Shown: positions 26,162 through 35,868, counted from the stretch's first letter. The stretch: DNA of 41,776 nt from Candidatus Saccharibacteria bacterium RIFCSPHIGHO2_12_FULL_41_12 (GCA_001790445.1 MGCQ01000007.1:17030-58805); one strand, 5' to 3'. Made by a program: numbers and translations. The notes: generated by a model from the sequence alone, not told the origin.

Positions 26162-26223
26162 GGTCTCATCGTCAGAGCGGTCTAGGACACCAGGTTCTCA
26201 TCCTGGAAACTTCGAAGAAGACC
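26162..26223 (+). pseudogene. Truncated tRNA-Glu(CTC)-like sequence
   Basis: GGTCTCATCGTCAGAGCGGTCTAGGACACCAGGTTCTCATCCTGGAAACTTCGAAGAAGACC; anticodon arm identical to the tRNA at 26247 but T-arm missing or collapsed. Confidence 0.75.
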
Positions 26224-26246
26224 AACTTTAACAATTAAATTAACAT

Positions 26247-26321
26247 GGTCTCATCGTCTAACGGTTAGGACACCAGGTTCTCATCCTGGAAATCCGGGTT
26301 CGATTCCCGGTGAGATCACCA
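26247..26321 (+). tRNA. tRNA-Glu(CTC)
   Basis: GGTCTCA..CCAGGTTCTCATCCTGG..CCGGGTTCGATTCCCGG..TGAGATCACCA cloverleaf. Confidence 0.93.
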
Positions 26322-26498
26322 TCACGTATCCCGCACCAATCTGTCTGCTTTCTGGTGTAACCAGAAACACCACAGATTTCTTGCCTATTTTTGGCTTACA
26401 AGCTTGCGGTGCGCACTTCACCGTACTTAAGAGTACGGCTCGTTTGCGCTCCTCGCTGTTGCACCAAAACTAGACTAAGTGCGGAACACGTTAATTAT

Positions 26499-26572
26499 GG
26501 TGCGTTGGCCGAGAAGTTAGGCACAGGTCTGCAAAACCTGCTAGACGAGAGCGTTACTCGTACGCACCTCCA
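26499..26572 (+). tRNA. tRNA-Cys(GCA), atypical T-loop
   Basis: GGTGCGT..CAGGTCTGCAAAACCTG..ACGAGAGCGTTACTCGT..ACGCACCTCCA: 7-bp acceptor, U73 discriminator, encoded CCA, anticodon GCA. Confidence 0.78.
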
Positions 26573-26626
26573 TACTTTGCATAAAGCTTCGTATGGCAAG
26601 CCAAAACACAAAGTTGACAAAATAGC

Positions 26627-26714
26627 GGGCGAGTGGCGGAATTGGTATACGCGACGGACTTAAAATCCGTTGGTTGAATAAACCTTGAGGGTTCGAGTCC
26701 CTCCTTGCCCACCA
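26627..26714 (+). tRNA. tRNA-Leu(TAA)
   Basis: GGGCGAG..ACGGACTTAAAATCCGT..long variable arm..GAGGGTTCGAGTCCCTC..CTTGCCCACCA. Confidence 0.94.
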
Positions 26715-26783
26715 GTATATTTATGTGACAGCATGTGTTAAAATATAAAGTACGAATTACGTAGAAATTAAGGGGGAATTTAA

Positions 26784-27350
26784 ATGTCATTGATAGCAAT
26801 ATTAGGAATAATCGCGGTAGTAGTCGTAGTCGGACTAGTTGCGATATATAACGGACTTGTAAAATTAAAAATCAGGGTTGATGAAGCATGGAGTGATATC
26901 ACAGTTCAGCTAAAGAGACGATATGACTTGATTCCAAACTTAATCAGCAGCGTAAAAGGTTACGCCAAGCACGAATCCGAAACGCTACAGAAAGTTACCC
27001 AGGAACGTAGTACAGCTTTGCAGGGTGGTGGATCTGTAAAAGAGGCCGCACAAGCTGACAATGTGTTTAGTGAAGCTCTAAAGAGCTTGTTTGCCGTTGC
27101 AGAGAGCTACCCAGACCTTAAGGCAAACCAGAATTTCTTGGATCTACAGGCTCAGCTAACAGATACAGAGGACAAGATCCAGGCGTCTCGAAGATTTTAT
27201 AACGGCTCTGCCAGAGATCTCAATATCAAGATAAAAACTTTCCCAAACATTATTTTTGCGGGGATGTTAGGGTTCAAACAACGTGAATTCTTCGAAGTAG
27301 ACGAAAAAGAAAACGAGACCATCCAAAAACCTACAGAGGTTAAATTCTAA
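26784..27350 (+). CDS. lemA: LemA family protein
   Basis: 'RVDEAWSDITVQLKRRYDLIPNLISSVKGYAKHE' and 'QNFLDLQAQLTDTEDKIQASRRFYNGSARDLNIKI'. Confidence 0.95.
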   Translation: MSLIAILGIIAVVVVVGLVAIYNGLVKLKIRVDEAWSDITVQLKRRYDLIPNLISSVKGYAKHESETLQKVTQERSTALQGGGSVKEAAQADNVFSEALKSLFAVAESYPDLKANQNFLDLQAQLTDTEDKIQASRRFYNGSARDLNIKIKTFPNIIFAGMLGFKQREFFEVDEKENETIQKPTEVKF

Positions 27351-27386
27351 AGAACGTATAACGGATTACGAATAAAGTATAACGGC

Positions 27387-27764
27387 ATGGCTTCCGAGAA
27401 AATATTTAAATTTACTCAGCTTCGAGCGTGGCAAAATGCACGCAAATTTGCTGTTGAAGTGTATAGGTTAACTAGTGAATTCCCTAGTGACGAAAGATAT
27501 GGGCTTACTGCACAAATTAGAAGATCATCCGTCTCAGTTTCTGCAAATATAGCCGAAGGATTTTCCAGACAAGGTGCAAAAGAAAAAGCACAGTTTTATT
27601 CTATAGCTCTGGGTTCGTTAACCGAGACACTAAGTCATGCTTATATTGCGAATGATCTTGGTTTTTTGCCCTCCGATAGGCTACAATTGTTAGAGGAAAA
27701 GGTAACGGATATTCATAAAATGACGAACGGTCTAATAAAAAGCGCAAAAGGAAGAACCTCGTAA
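27387..27764 (+). CDS. Four-helix-bundle protein (S23 / 23S rRNA intervening-sequence protein family)
   Basis: 125 aa; 'FTQLRAWQNARKFAVEVYRLTSEFPSDERYGLTAQIRRSSVSVSANIAEGFSR' hallmark. Confidence 0.94.
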   Translation: MASEKIFKFTQLRAWQNARKFAVEVYRLTSEFPSDERYGLTAQIRRSSVSVSANIAEGFSRQGAKEKAQFYSIALGSLTETLSHAYIANDLGFLPSDRLQLLEEKVTDIHKMTNGLIKSAKGRTS

Positions 27765-27794
27765 TACGTTATACGTACTACGAAATACGTACTT

Positions 27795-28667
27795 ATGTAT
27801 TCTGAAATAGCTAGCAATAAACGTAAAACTTTCTATATCTTTATCTTTTTCATGTTGGTAGTTGGCGTTATGGCGTGGCTGGTTAGTGGATATCTTGGTT
27901 CGACTTATATCACCCCATATGTTCTTATCGGATGCTTGGTTTATGCGGTCATAACTTATTATTCAGGCGCCAAAATGGCTACCGCTGTCAACGGCGCCAA
28001 ACAAATAGAAAAAAATGACAACCCAAGACTCTGGCGAATAGTCGAAAACTTGGCTATAACTGACGGATTACCTATGCCAAAGGTCTATATCATGGACGAC
28101 CCAGCACCGAACGCCTTTGCCACTGGTCGGGATCCAAACCACGCTATAGTCTGCGCGACTACTGGGCTTTTGGATATGATGGATGATAAGGAACTCCAAG
28201 GAGTGATGGCTCACGAACTTGGGCATGTCAAAAACTACGACATTAGAGTATCTATGTATGCATTTGCTCTGGTCGCGGTCATAGCAGTTTTGGCAGATGT
28301 TATTATGTACACATTTTGGTTTAGAGATAACGACAATAATAACAACGGTATATTTATGATTATTGGCATTGTTGCAGCAATTATCGCACCAATTGTTGCT
28401 GGCATGATTCAGATGGCAATTTCACGCAAAAGAGAATATTTAGCAGACGCTGATGGCGTGCTCTCTACCAGATACCCAGAAGGCCTGGCTTCTGCTCTTG
28501 AGAAAATTGGCAAGACAGGTAGTGCTACTCAGAAACAAAACACAGCAACAGCACATTTGTTTTTTGCTAGTCCGCTCAAGAAAAGGACTTTGACAGGATT
28601 ATTTAGTACGCACCCACCTATTGAAGACAGAGTTGCTCGGATTCGCAATATGGGAACAAAAGCGTAA
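27795..28667 (+). CDS. htpX: HtpX-type M48 zinc metalloprotease
   Basis: 'GVMAHELGHVKNYDIR' HExxH, N-terminal TM segments, 'STHPPIEDRVARI'. Confidence 0.95.
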   Translation: MYSEIASNKRKTFYIFIFFMLVVGVMAWLVSGYLGSTYITPYVLIGCLVYAVITYYSGAKMATAVNGAKQIEKNDNPRLWRIVENLAITDGLPMPKVYIMDDPAPNAFATGRDPNHAIVCATTGLLDMMDDKELQGVMAHELGHVKNYDIRVSMYAFALVAVIAVLADVIMYTFWFRDNDNNNNGIFMIIGIVAAIIAPIVAGMIQMAISRKREYLADADGVLSTRYPEGLASALEKIGKTGSATQKQNTATAHLFFASPLKKRTLTGLFSTHPPIEDRVARIRNMGTKA

Positions 28668-28679
28668 AAGGGACTATTT

Positions 28680-29636
28680 GTGGTTAAAAAAGAGACAAAA
28701 CCAGCCACAAAAACTAAACCCTCAGCAAAAGTTCGCAAAAGAAAAGAATCTGGACATCGATCTTTTAAGGTCAGCCCCAAAAAATTTCTTACCCGGCAGG
28801 TCAAACTAAGCGGGTCCTGGCAGCTGTTGCGTGAATCTTGGAAGTTAATAATTTCAAACAAAAAAATCTTTTTAGGACTTATTGCCTTGTTCACCCTGTT
28901 GCAGCTACTCGTCATCCTCCTTTTTGGTGCTGGCCTAGACTTAAATAGCTCGAAACAGCAGATAAAAGAAATGTTAGGCTCTCAGGCTCCGGCATACTCT
29001 GTGGCGTATTCTCTGGTTAACTATTTGGTTATTTCAGTGCAACAGAGAAACAATGAGATAGTCGGAGTTTATCAGAATTTTATAACAGTTATATTTATGT
29101 TGGCAGCTATATGGGCGGTTCGTCAACGAACAGCAAACCAGAGATTTCGTTTTAGCGATATGTTTTACAAAAGCCAATATCCTCTTTTGCAATTTTTGGT
29201 GGTTCTTTTCATCCTAGGATTATCGATGATCCCTTTGATGATTGCGGGTTTTTTGTACACAACAACTATCGTGGGAGGGCTGGCTGTCACTCCCATAGAA
29301 CAAATTCTTTGGGTTTTTCTTTGCATATTGTTAGTCATACTAACAATATATTTATTGCTACCCGGGTTGCTGGCCATCTATATAGTGACATTGCCAGAAG
29401 TTTCACCACGAGCAGCTTATTCATCAGCCTGGAAATTATTAGAAAATCGCCGTCTTGGAGTCGGGATTAGGCTAGTTGCCGGCTATGTTTTTGTCTTTGT
29501 TATTAGCGGTATTTTGATTACGATACTCAGTTATTTGCTTACGTCTGCTAGCGAGTTAATATTTTATTTTGTTACTTTCGTCTCACTACTTGTTATCAAC
29601 ATTTATAGCTACAAGTTATATAGGGAACTGCTCTAA
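28680..29636 (+). CDS. Multi-TM membrane protein with basic N-terminal tail
   Basis: 318 aa, Lys-rich N-terminus then several TM helices. Confidence 0.65.
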   Translation: MVKKETKPATKTKPSAKVRKRKESGHRSFKVSPKKFLTRQVKLSGSWQLLRESWKLIISNKKIFLGLIALFTLLQLLVILLFGAGLDLNSSKQQIKEMLGSQAPAYSVAYSLVNYLVISVQQRNNEIVGVYQNFITVIFMLAAIWAVRQRTANQRFRFSDMFYKSQYPLLQFLVVLFILGLSMIPLMIAGFLYTTTIVGGLAVTPIEQILWVFLCILLVILTIYLLLPGLLAIYIVTLPEVSPRAAYSSAWKLLENRRLGVGIRLVAGYVFVFVISGILITILSYLLTSASELIFYFVTFVSLLVINIYSYKLYRELL

Positions 29637-29648
29637 AGAAGAAATTTT

Positions 29649-31646
29649 ATGAATTTGAAACAAGCCAAGCAACGAATAGTCAAACTTCGAGAAATTATTG
29701 ATGAGTATCGATATAACTATCATGTGTTAGACAAATCTATTATGAACGAAGAAGCAGCGGATAGCCTTAAACACGAACTAGAACGTATTGAATCACAGTT
29801 TCCTGAGTTAATAACCAGCGACAGCCCAACTCAAAGAGTTGCCGGTAGCCCATCAAATAAATTCAAAAAGGTAACGCATAGTAGGAGGATGCTTAGTCTA
29901 AATGATGTTTTTGACCTGGATGAAGTACAAAAATGGTCAGAACGCGCCACAAAACTTCTTGAAGGTGAGAAACTTGAGTATTTTGCAGATCTTAAGATGG
30001 ATGGGTTAGCCTGTAGCCTAGTCTATGAAGACGGCATGTTAACGGTTGGGGCTACTCGTGGTGATGGATACGTCGGTGAAGACGTGACTACAAACATTAG
30101 AACGATTCAGTCAATCCCTCTTGTTTTAAGGCAAAAAATCCCCGGACGTGTTGAGGTGCGAGGAGAAATAGTCATGTATAAAAAAGACTTTGAACAACTC
30201 AATAGCAGGCTGGAAAAAGTCGGCGAAAAGCCATATGCCAATCCACGAAATTTGAGTGCTGGAACTATTCGTCAACTTGATCCTAGCGTTGTGGCTTCCA
30301 GAAAATTATATTTCCATGCTTTTAGTTTGGTGTCAGAAAATATAAATACAAAAACTTGGCAACAAAACTATGAAACTCTGCAAATGTTAGGTTTTCGTGT
30401 GGGGGATAATCACGCCGTGTTAAAAAATGTTAAGGCGCTTTGGGAATTTGCGGAATCCTGGCGAGATAAAAGACTGGATTTGGAATATTTTACAGATGGG
30501 ATGGTTGTCAAAATCAATTCGCTTGATCAATTTGCAAGACTGGGTGTTGTTGGTAAAGCACCGCGCGCGGCAGTAGCGATAAAGTTTCCAGCAGAAGAGG
30601 CAACCAGTATTATTCGTGACATAGTTATTAGCATTGGCAGGACGGGTGCGGCAACGCCAGTAGCTGTTTTTGACCCAGTTATTATTGCTGGCACTACAGT
30701 GAGACATGCCAGCTTGCATAATTCCGACGAGATTAAGCGCAAAGATATCCGGATAGGTGACACAATAATCGTCTATAAAGCTGGAGATATTATTCCACAG
30801 GTAGAATCTGTAATTGAAAAACTCAGACCAAAAAACTCTAAAAAATTTGATTTTGAGCATGAACTCAAACGGCAATATTCTGATTTGCAATTTGAAAGAC
30901 ACGAAGGAGACGTAGTTTGGCGAGTCAAGGGACTAACAGGACCCCTGATTTTAAAGAGAGGTCTAGAACATTTTGCTAACAAGGGAGCTCTCAATATAGA
31001 AGGACTCGGAGAGAAAAATGTTGAGGCCTTAGTCGATAATAAACTAGTTTCATCTATTGCAGATATTTATAAACTCAGCAAAAAAGATATTTTGAGCCTT
31101 GATAGATTTGCTGAGTTGTCAGCAGATAATTTGATAAAGGCTATAGGCGAGACCAAGAATCCACCATTGCCAAAATTTATCTTTGGACTAGGAATCCGAC
31201 ATGTAGGAGCGCAGACAGCGATTGATTTGGCAGAAAATTTTAAAAGTTTGGATAAGCTATCAGAAGCAACTTTAGATGAACTACTTAATATTGAAGGAAT
31301 TGGCGACGTTGTCGCAGAATCGATAATTGCATGGTTCGCAGATCCGGATAACATAGAGCTTTTGAAGACATTCGAGAACTTAGGTGTAGAGCCACAGTTT
31401 ATTGAGCTTACAAACGCTCCATTATCTGGACAGAGTTTTGTGATTACTGGCACGCTGGAATTTATGAGTCGCGACGAGGCAGGTGATAAGATCAGAGCTC
31501 TCGGTGGGACATTCCAATCCTCAGTAGGAAAAGGTACAACCTATCTTGTAATGGGGAAAAACGCTGGCGCTTCAAAGGCTGAAAAAGCCAAAAAATTAGA
31601 TATCAAAGTGATTGATGAGCCAGAACTCTTAAATATGTTACAATAA
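29649..31646 (+). CDS. ligA: NAD-dependent DNA ligase LigA lacking recognisable Cys4 zinc finger
   Basis: 'FADLKMDGLACSLVYEDG' KxDG motif, HhH repeats, C-terminal BRCT 'GQSFVITGTLEFMSRDEAGDKIRALGG'. Confidence 0.96.
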   Translation: MNLKQAKQRIVKLREIIDEYRYNYHVLDKSIMNEEAADSLKHELERIESQFPELITSDSPTQRVAGSPSNKFKKVTHSRRMLSLNDVFDLDEVQKWSERATKLLEGEKLEYFADLKMDGLACSLVYEDGMLTVGATRGDGYVGEDVTTNIRTIQSIPLVLRQKIPGRVEVRGEIVMYKKDFEQLNSRLEKVGEKPYANPRNLSAGTIRQLDPSVVASRKLYFHAFSLVSENINTKTWQQNYETLQMLGFRVGDNHAVLKNVKALWEFAESWRDKRLDLEYFTDGMVVKINSLDQFARLGVVGKAPRAAVAIKFPAEEATSIIRDIVISIGRTGAATPVAVFDPVIIAGTTVRHASLHNSDEIKRKDIRIGDTIIVYKAGDIIPQVESVIEKLRPKNSKKFDFEHELKRQYSDLQFERHEGDVVWRVKGLTGPLILKRGLEHFANKGALNIEGLGEKNVEALVDNKLVSSIADIYKLSKKDILSLDRFAELSADNLIKAIGETKNPPLPKFIFGLGIRHVGAQTAIDLAENFKSLDKLSEATLDELLNIEGIGDVVAESIIAWFADPDNIELLKTFENLGVEPQFIELTNAPLSGQSFVITGTLEFMSRDEAGDKIRALGGTFQSSVGKGTTYLVMGKNAGASKAEKAKKLDIKVIDEPELLNMLQ

Positions 31647-31660
31647 TCGTTAATTGTTGA

Positions 31661-31737
31661 GGGGCTATGGCGCAGTTGGCTAGCGCGTTTGTATGGCATA
31701 CAAAAGGTCGCCGGTTCGAACCCGGCTAGCTCCACCA
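31661..31737 (+). tRNA. tRNA-Ala(GGC)
   Basis: GGGGCTA..TTTGTATGGCATACAAA..GCCGGTTCGAACCCGGC..TAGCTCCACCA. Confidence 0.94.
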
Positions 31738-31767
31738 AAATTTTAATGATATAATATAATTACAAAT

Positions 31768-32655
31768 ATGAAAAAGATCAACACCGTGGACATAGCTTCC
31801 AAAATATCAATGAAGACAGTTTTTTTTCTTTCGTTAGCCTTGCTAATCATTAGCAGCGTGGCTTATTGGAAGTATGTCGTCAATAATCCAGATAGAGTGT
31901 TTGAAGCAATGCTTAAAAATAGCCTTCAGACAAAAAGCCTAACAAAAACCATAGGGCAAGAAGAGCAAGGCGACTCCAACAATCAGACAATTGTTCTAAA
32001 GTTTTCACCTTCTGTAGGAGTAGCATCAAAATATGATCTTCAAAAAGGTCAAGGCGAACAATATGTTGGCACTCAGACAAATGTTATTGGAACAAAAACA
32101 GCAGATTATATCCAGTACAGCAAGATTGAATCATCTCAAGTGTCAGAAGCAAAAAAGAAAGACATAGTAGGCGTGTGGGCCAAAGTTGGCGATGAAAAGT
32201 CAGGTCAAAAGCCTAGTGTTTTTAATGATGCGCTTTTTGGGGTAATTTTGTTTGGCGATTTGGGAGATAACACTGCAAGCAGTATCGTCAGCCAACTTAC
32301 ATCTAGCGATGTCTATGGGATCGACAAGTATTCAACAACTTTTAGTGGAGGCAGGCTTGTTGGTAACTTTAGTATTAAACTTAAACCAAAAAATTTAGTT
32401 GATTCAATCAAGTACTATGCCCAGCAAACAGGCTACGCTAGCGCAGAAGGGCTTGGAGCAGAGGGTGTAAGCAACGAGCCAATTTCGCTTGATATCACAA
32501 TTGATTTAGTTTCTCGCCAGGTGAAAGAAATTAGTTTTGCGGGGGGGCAGAGGATAGAGAAGTACGGATCTTTTGGGCAATATAACGGCATAACTGTCCC
32601 AAATAATCCAATTTCTTTTAGTGAACTTTCTACCAGGCTTCAATCTACTCGATAA
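31768..32655 (+). CDS. Uncharacterised TM-anchored protein
   Basis: 295 aa, N-terminal TM 'TVFFLSLALLIISSVAYW'; similar size and topology to 24286..25449. Confidence 0.65.
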   Translation: MKKINTVDIASKISMKTVFFLSLALLIISSVAYWKYVVNNPDRVFEAMLKNSLQTKSLTKTIGQEEQGDSNNQTIVLKFSPSVGVASKYDLQKGQGEQYVGTQTNVIGTKTADYIQYSKIESSQVSEAKKKDIVGVWAKVGDEKSGQKPSVFNDALFGVILFGDLGDNTASSIVSQLTSSDVYGIDKYSTTFSGGRLVGNFSIKLKPKNLVDSIKYYAQQTGYASAEGLGAEGVSNEPISLDITIDLVSRQVKEISFAGGQRIEKYGSFGQYNGITVPNNPISFSELSTRLQSTR

Positions 32656-32727
32656 TATACTTAAAGTGATTTGCTATCTTGGTAAACAATATACTAAAAC
32701 TGCTCTAAACTGGTTTATAATAAGTAG

Positions 32728-33978
32728 GTGCTAAAGAAATTATTAAAATCAATCGTTGTCAGAATAGAATATTATTTTGTTGCGAAATTATTATCAAAAA
32801 ACCCTAATGTTAAAGTTGTAGGAGTTGTTGGTAGTGTTGGCAAAAGTGGCACAAAAAAAGCTGTGTTTACTGTGCTGGATCAAAAATACTCAGTTGCGTG
32901 GCAAGACGGCAATTATAACGATATTGTAACTATTCCGTTAGTGTTTTTTGGTCTTGGTTTGCCATCTCTTTTCAACCCATTTGCTTGGTTGACGGTGTTT
33001 TATAAAATGAGAAGATCAATACATAATTATTCTAACGATGTTGTAGTATTGGAACTGGGGACAGACGGTCCGGGCCAAATTTCAGAATTTGCCAAGTATC
33101 TAAAGCTTGATATTGCTATCGTTACTCATATATCAGAGGAACATATGGAATATTTCCAGACACTTGAAGCTGTGGCACAGGAAGAGTTAGACGTTCAGCA
33201 CTACGCAAAAGCTTTAATCGTCGAAGCTACTAGTGCTAGCAAATTTAGTAAATATATAACAGTAGAATATAAAACCTTTGGACCTGAGACCGACGCATAT
33301 GCTCATTTTGTGGTAGAAGGGCGCAATCTAGATATATTTATTGGTAGTAAAGTTTTTGCCTGTCAGTCCAACATTATTGGGGTGCACCAAATGAACAATC
33401 TTGTCGCAGCAGCTCTTGTTGCTGAATATATGGATCTAGAGGACTCCCAGATAGAAAATGGTGTCAGCTCTGTGTTGCCTATGGCGGGCAGGATGAACCT
33501 GTTTGAGGGCAAAGACGGCAGTCTAATAGTCGACGATACTTACAACTCTAGTCCTGATGCGGTGGTTAGGGCAATTAATTATCTTGCTTCTCTTGATATG
33601 CACAATAAGATCGCTGTAATAGGTAATATGAATGAGATGGGGGAGATGTCTTCTAAGCTTCACTACAAAGTTGGCGCTCAAGTCGCTACTAGGGATTTTA
33701 CCGAGGTACTAACGATAGGGGTCGATGCAAACGAACATTTAGCAACAGCTATTGAGAGTTCCGGGCAAAAAGTTCAGAGATTTGATTCCCCTTACGCCGT
33801 CGGCAAATATCTTGCCCAAAAAGATTTAAAAGATACAGCTATATTGTTCAAAGGTTCACAAAACGGAGTATATCTCGAAGAAGCGATCAAATATATTTTG
33901 GCCAATAAAGATGATAAGATGAATCTGGTGCGCCAATCAAAGCAGTGGCTGAACAAAAAGAAAAAGAGTTTTAAATAA
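32728..33978 (+). CDS. Mur ligase family protein (MurF-like); GTG start
   Basis: 'GVVGSVGKSGTKKAVF' P-loop, 'VLELGTDGPGQI', 'LIVDDTYNSSPDAVVRAINYL', 'AVIGNMNEMGE'. Confidence 0.88.
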   Translation: MLKKLLKSIVVRIEYYFVAKLLSKNPNVKVVGVVGSVGKSGTKKAVFTVLDQKYSVAWQDGNYNDIVTIPLVFFGLGLPSLFNPFAWLTVFYKMRRSIHNYSNDVVVLELGTDGPGQISEFAKYLKLDIAIVTHISEEHMEYFQTLEAVAQEELDVQHYAKALIVEATSASKFSKYITVEYKTFGPETDAYAHFVVEGRNLDIFIGSKVFACQSNIIGVHQMNNLVAAALVAEYMDLEDSQIENGVSSVLPMAGRMNLFEGKDGSLIVDDTYNSSPDAVVRAINYLASLDMHNKIAVIGNMNEMGEMSSKLHYKVGAQVATRDFTEVLTIGVDANEHLATAIESSGQKVQRFDSPYAVGKYLAQKDLKDTAILFKGSQNGVYLEEAIKYILANKDDKMNLVRQSKQWLNKKKKSFK

Positions 33979-34874
33979 TGAAAGTTTTAGTAATCGGCGG
34001 TGGTATTGGCGGCGAAAGAGAGGTGTCACTAAATTCTGCTCGCTATATTTTTGACGCAATAAATTCGAGTCATCAAAAAACATTTTATGACTGGGACGGC
34101 AAACAACAATGGTTGGATGAGAACTTAAATAAATATGACGTGGTGTTGCCGATTTTGCATGGAGAAGGGGGGGAGGATGGACAAATACAAGCCATTCTGG
34201 AAAAGCACAATACAAAATATTTAGGTTCTGACGAAGCTTGTAGCAAATTATGCATTAACAAAGACAGCACACAGAAAGTGTTGAAGGCGGATAATATCTT
34301 AGTCCCGCGCTACAGAGTTATGTCTTGGGAGGAATATCAAGAAAGTGATATCGCGCATAATCCACACGTTATTAAGCCAGTAGATGGTGGTTCTAGTCTG
34401 GATACTTTCATAGATGTTAGAACACATGACCCAAGATTAAGCCAAATCAAGGAAGTCTTTGACAACTACAAAACTCTTATGGTAGAAGAGTTTATTAATG
34501 GCATTGAAGTGACTGTACCAGTGCTTGAGGGGCAAGAGTTGCCATTGATAGAAATTATTCCTCCAGAAGGGGAGTTTTTTGACTATGATAATAAATATAA
34601 CGGACAGACTAAGGAGCTTTGTCCAAGCGTTAATGTCTCGAAAGAGCTGCAAGAAAAAGCACAGAAAATTGCTCAACGTTGTCACGTAGCACTGGGGTGT
34701 CGCCACTTATCCAGAGTAGATATGATCATAGATCGTTATGGGCAAATATATACTCTTGAAATTAATACTATGCCCGGGCTAACCAACCAAAGCTTGTTCC
34801 CTAAGGCTGCGCAGGTGGTGGGGCTAAGTATGCCTGATTTAGTAGAGTGTCTGCTCCGCCAAGTAGCGAATTAG
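33978..34874 (+). CDS. ddl: D-alanine--D-alanine ligase
   Basis: 'PILHGEGGEDGQIQAILE', 'YLGSDEACSKLCINKDSTQKVL', 'EINTMPGLTNQSLFPKAA'. Confidence 0.94.
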   Translation: MKVLVIGGGIGGEREVSLNSARYIFDAINSSHQKTFYDWDGKQQWLDENLNKYDVVLPILHGEGGEDGQIQAILEKHNTKYLGSDEACSKLCINKDSTQKVLKADNILVPRYRVMSWEEYQESDIAHNPHVIKPVDGGSSLDTFIDVRTHDPRLSQIKEVFDNYKTLMVEEFINGIEVTVPVLEGQELPLIEIIPPEGEFFDYDNKYNGQTKELCPSVNVSKELQEKAQKIAQRCHVALGCRHLSRVDMIIDRYGQIYTLEINTMPGLTNQSLFPKAAQVVGLSMPDLVECLLRQVAN

Positions 34875-34912
34875 AGCACCCTATTATTTGTTTGATCTGT
34901 TAAAATAGTTAT

Positions 34913-35821
34913 ATGGCGGATTTTAAAAACAAAAAGGTTTTTTACGGCGATAAATTTATTCCATTTGGCCAAGCGAACTTGAGCATTGCCAGCTCCGCCG
35001 TTTTATATGGTTTAAGTGTTTATACAGTTTTTCCGATCAATAAAACCACTAAAGGTCTGGCGGCTTTTCGGCTTAATGAGCATTTTAGTAGGCTTGTCGA
35101 TTCAGCTCACATTATTGGTATGGATAGTTTTGCGGGTCAATGGACATATAATAAATTTTTAAATAAAGTTAAAGAACTTGCCTCGGTTAACGGAGTTGAT
35201 GAGGATGTTTTTGTCAGGGCGAGTGTTCACATTGACGCAATTCTTCCAGGTACAAAATCTAGAGGTCTCTCTCACGTGCTGAGTATGTTTATATATCCCA
35301 GTGAGCCCATAGTCCCTCAGAGTGGATGTAGACTCAAAACAAGCCTTTGGCGACGTGTTTCCGATAATTCTATCCCTGCACGCGCAAAAGTAAATGGGGC
35401 ATACGTTAATTCCGTGCTGGCCAAACAAGATGCTATCGATAGCGGCTACGATGATTGTGTTTTCTTAGACACGGCGGGACATGTTTGCGAATCCAGCGCA
35501 GCCAATATATTTTTAATTCGGGATGGTGTGTTGATTACGCCTGATACGACTAGCGATTTACTTGAGGGGATAAATCGTAAAACCGTCATTCATATAGCAA
35601 AAGATCTTGGTATCCCTGTAGAGCAACGATTGGTTGATCTAACAGAGCTGTATATCGCGGATGAGGTCTTTTTGTGTGGTACTTCAGCCTACATCGCACC
35701 AGTTATAGAGATTGACTCAAGAAAAATATCTACCAGCAACCCGCAAATAGTTCAAAAGATACAAGAGAAGTATCAATATGTTACGCATTCAGCAGATTCT
35801 AAATTCCTCCAGTTTCTGTAA
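34913..35821 (+). CDS. Class IV aminotransferase (branched-chain amino acid aminotransferase-like)
   Basis: 'CESSAANIFLIRDGVLITPDTTSDLLEGINRKTVIHIAKDLGI', 'ADEVFLCGTSAYIAPVIEID'. Confidence 0.88.
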   Translation: MADFKNKKVFYGDKFIPFGQANLSIASSAVLYGLSVYTVFPINKTTKGLAAFRLNEHFSRLVDSAHIIGMDSFAGQWTYNKFLNKVKELASVNGVDEDVFVRASVHIDAILPGTKSRGLSHVLSMFIYPSEPIVPQSGCRLKTSLWRRVSDNSIPARAKVNGAYVNSVLAKQDAIDSGYDDCVFLDTAGHVCESSAANIFLIRDGVLITPDTTSDLLEGINRKTVIHIAKDLGIPVEQRLVDLTELYIADEVFLCGTSAYIAPVIEIDSRKISTSNPQIVQKIQEKYQYVTHSADSKFLQFL

Positions 35822-35868
35822 GAAGTAAATTATAGTTAAGTTAGCCCTGATCTGTTAAAATATGTGTT

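Noticed and set aside
26391-26663. 90-aa plus-strand ORF over the tRNA-Cys/tRNA-Leu region
   Set aside because: Overlaps tRNA genes and has no protein-like motifs.
32815-32870. MurF-like P-loop GSVGKSGTK instead of GKTT as a sign of a new enzyme class
   Set aside because: The P-loop consensus GxxGxGK(S/T) still fits and downstream Mur ligase motifs are intact; not enough to call unusual function.
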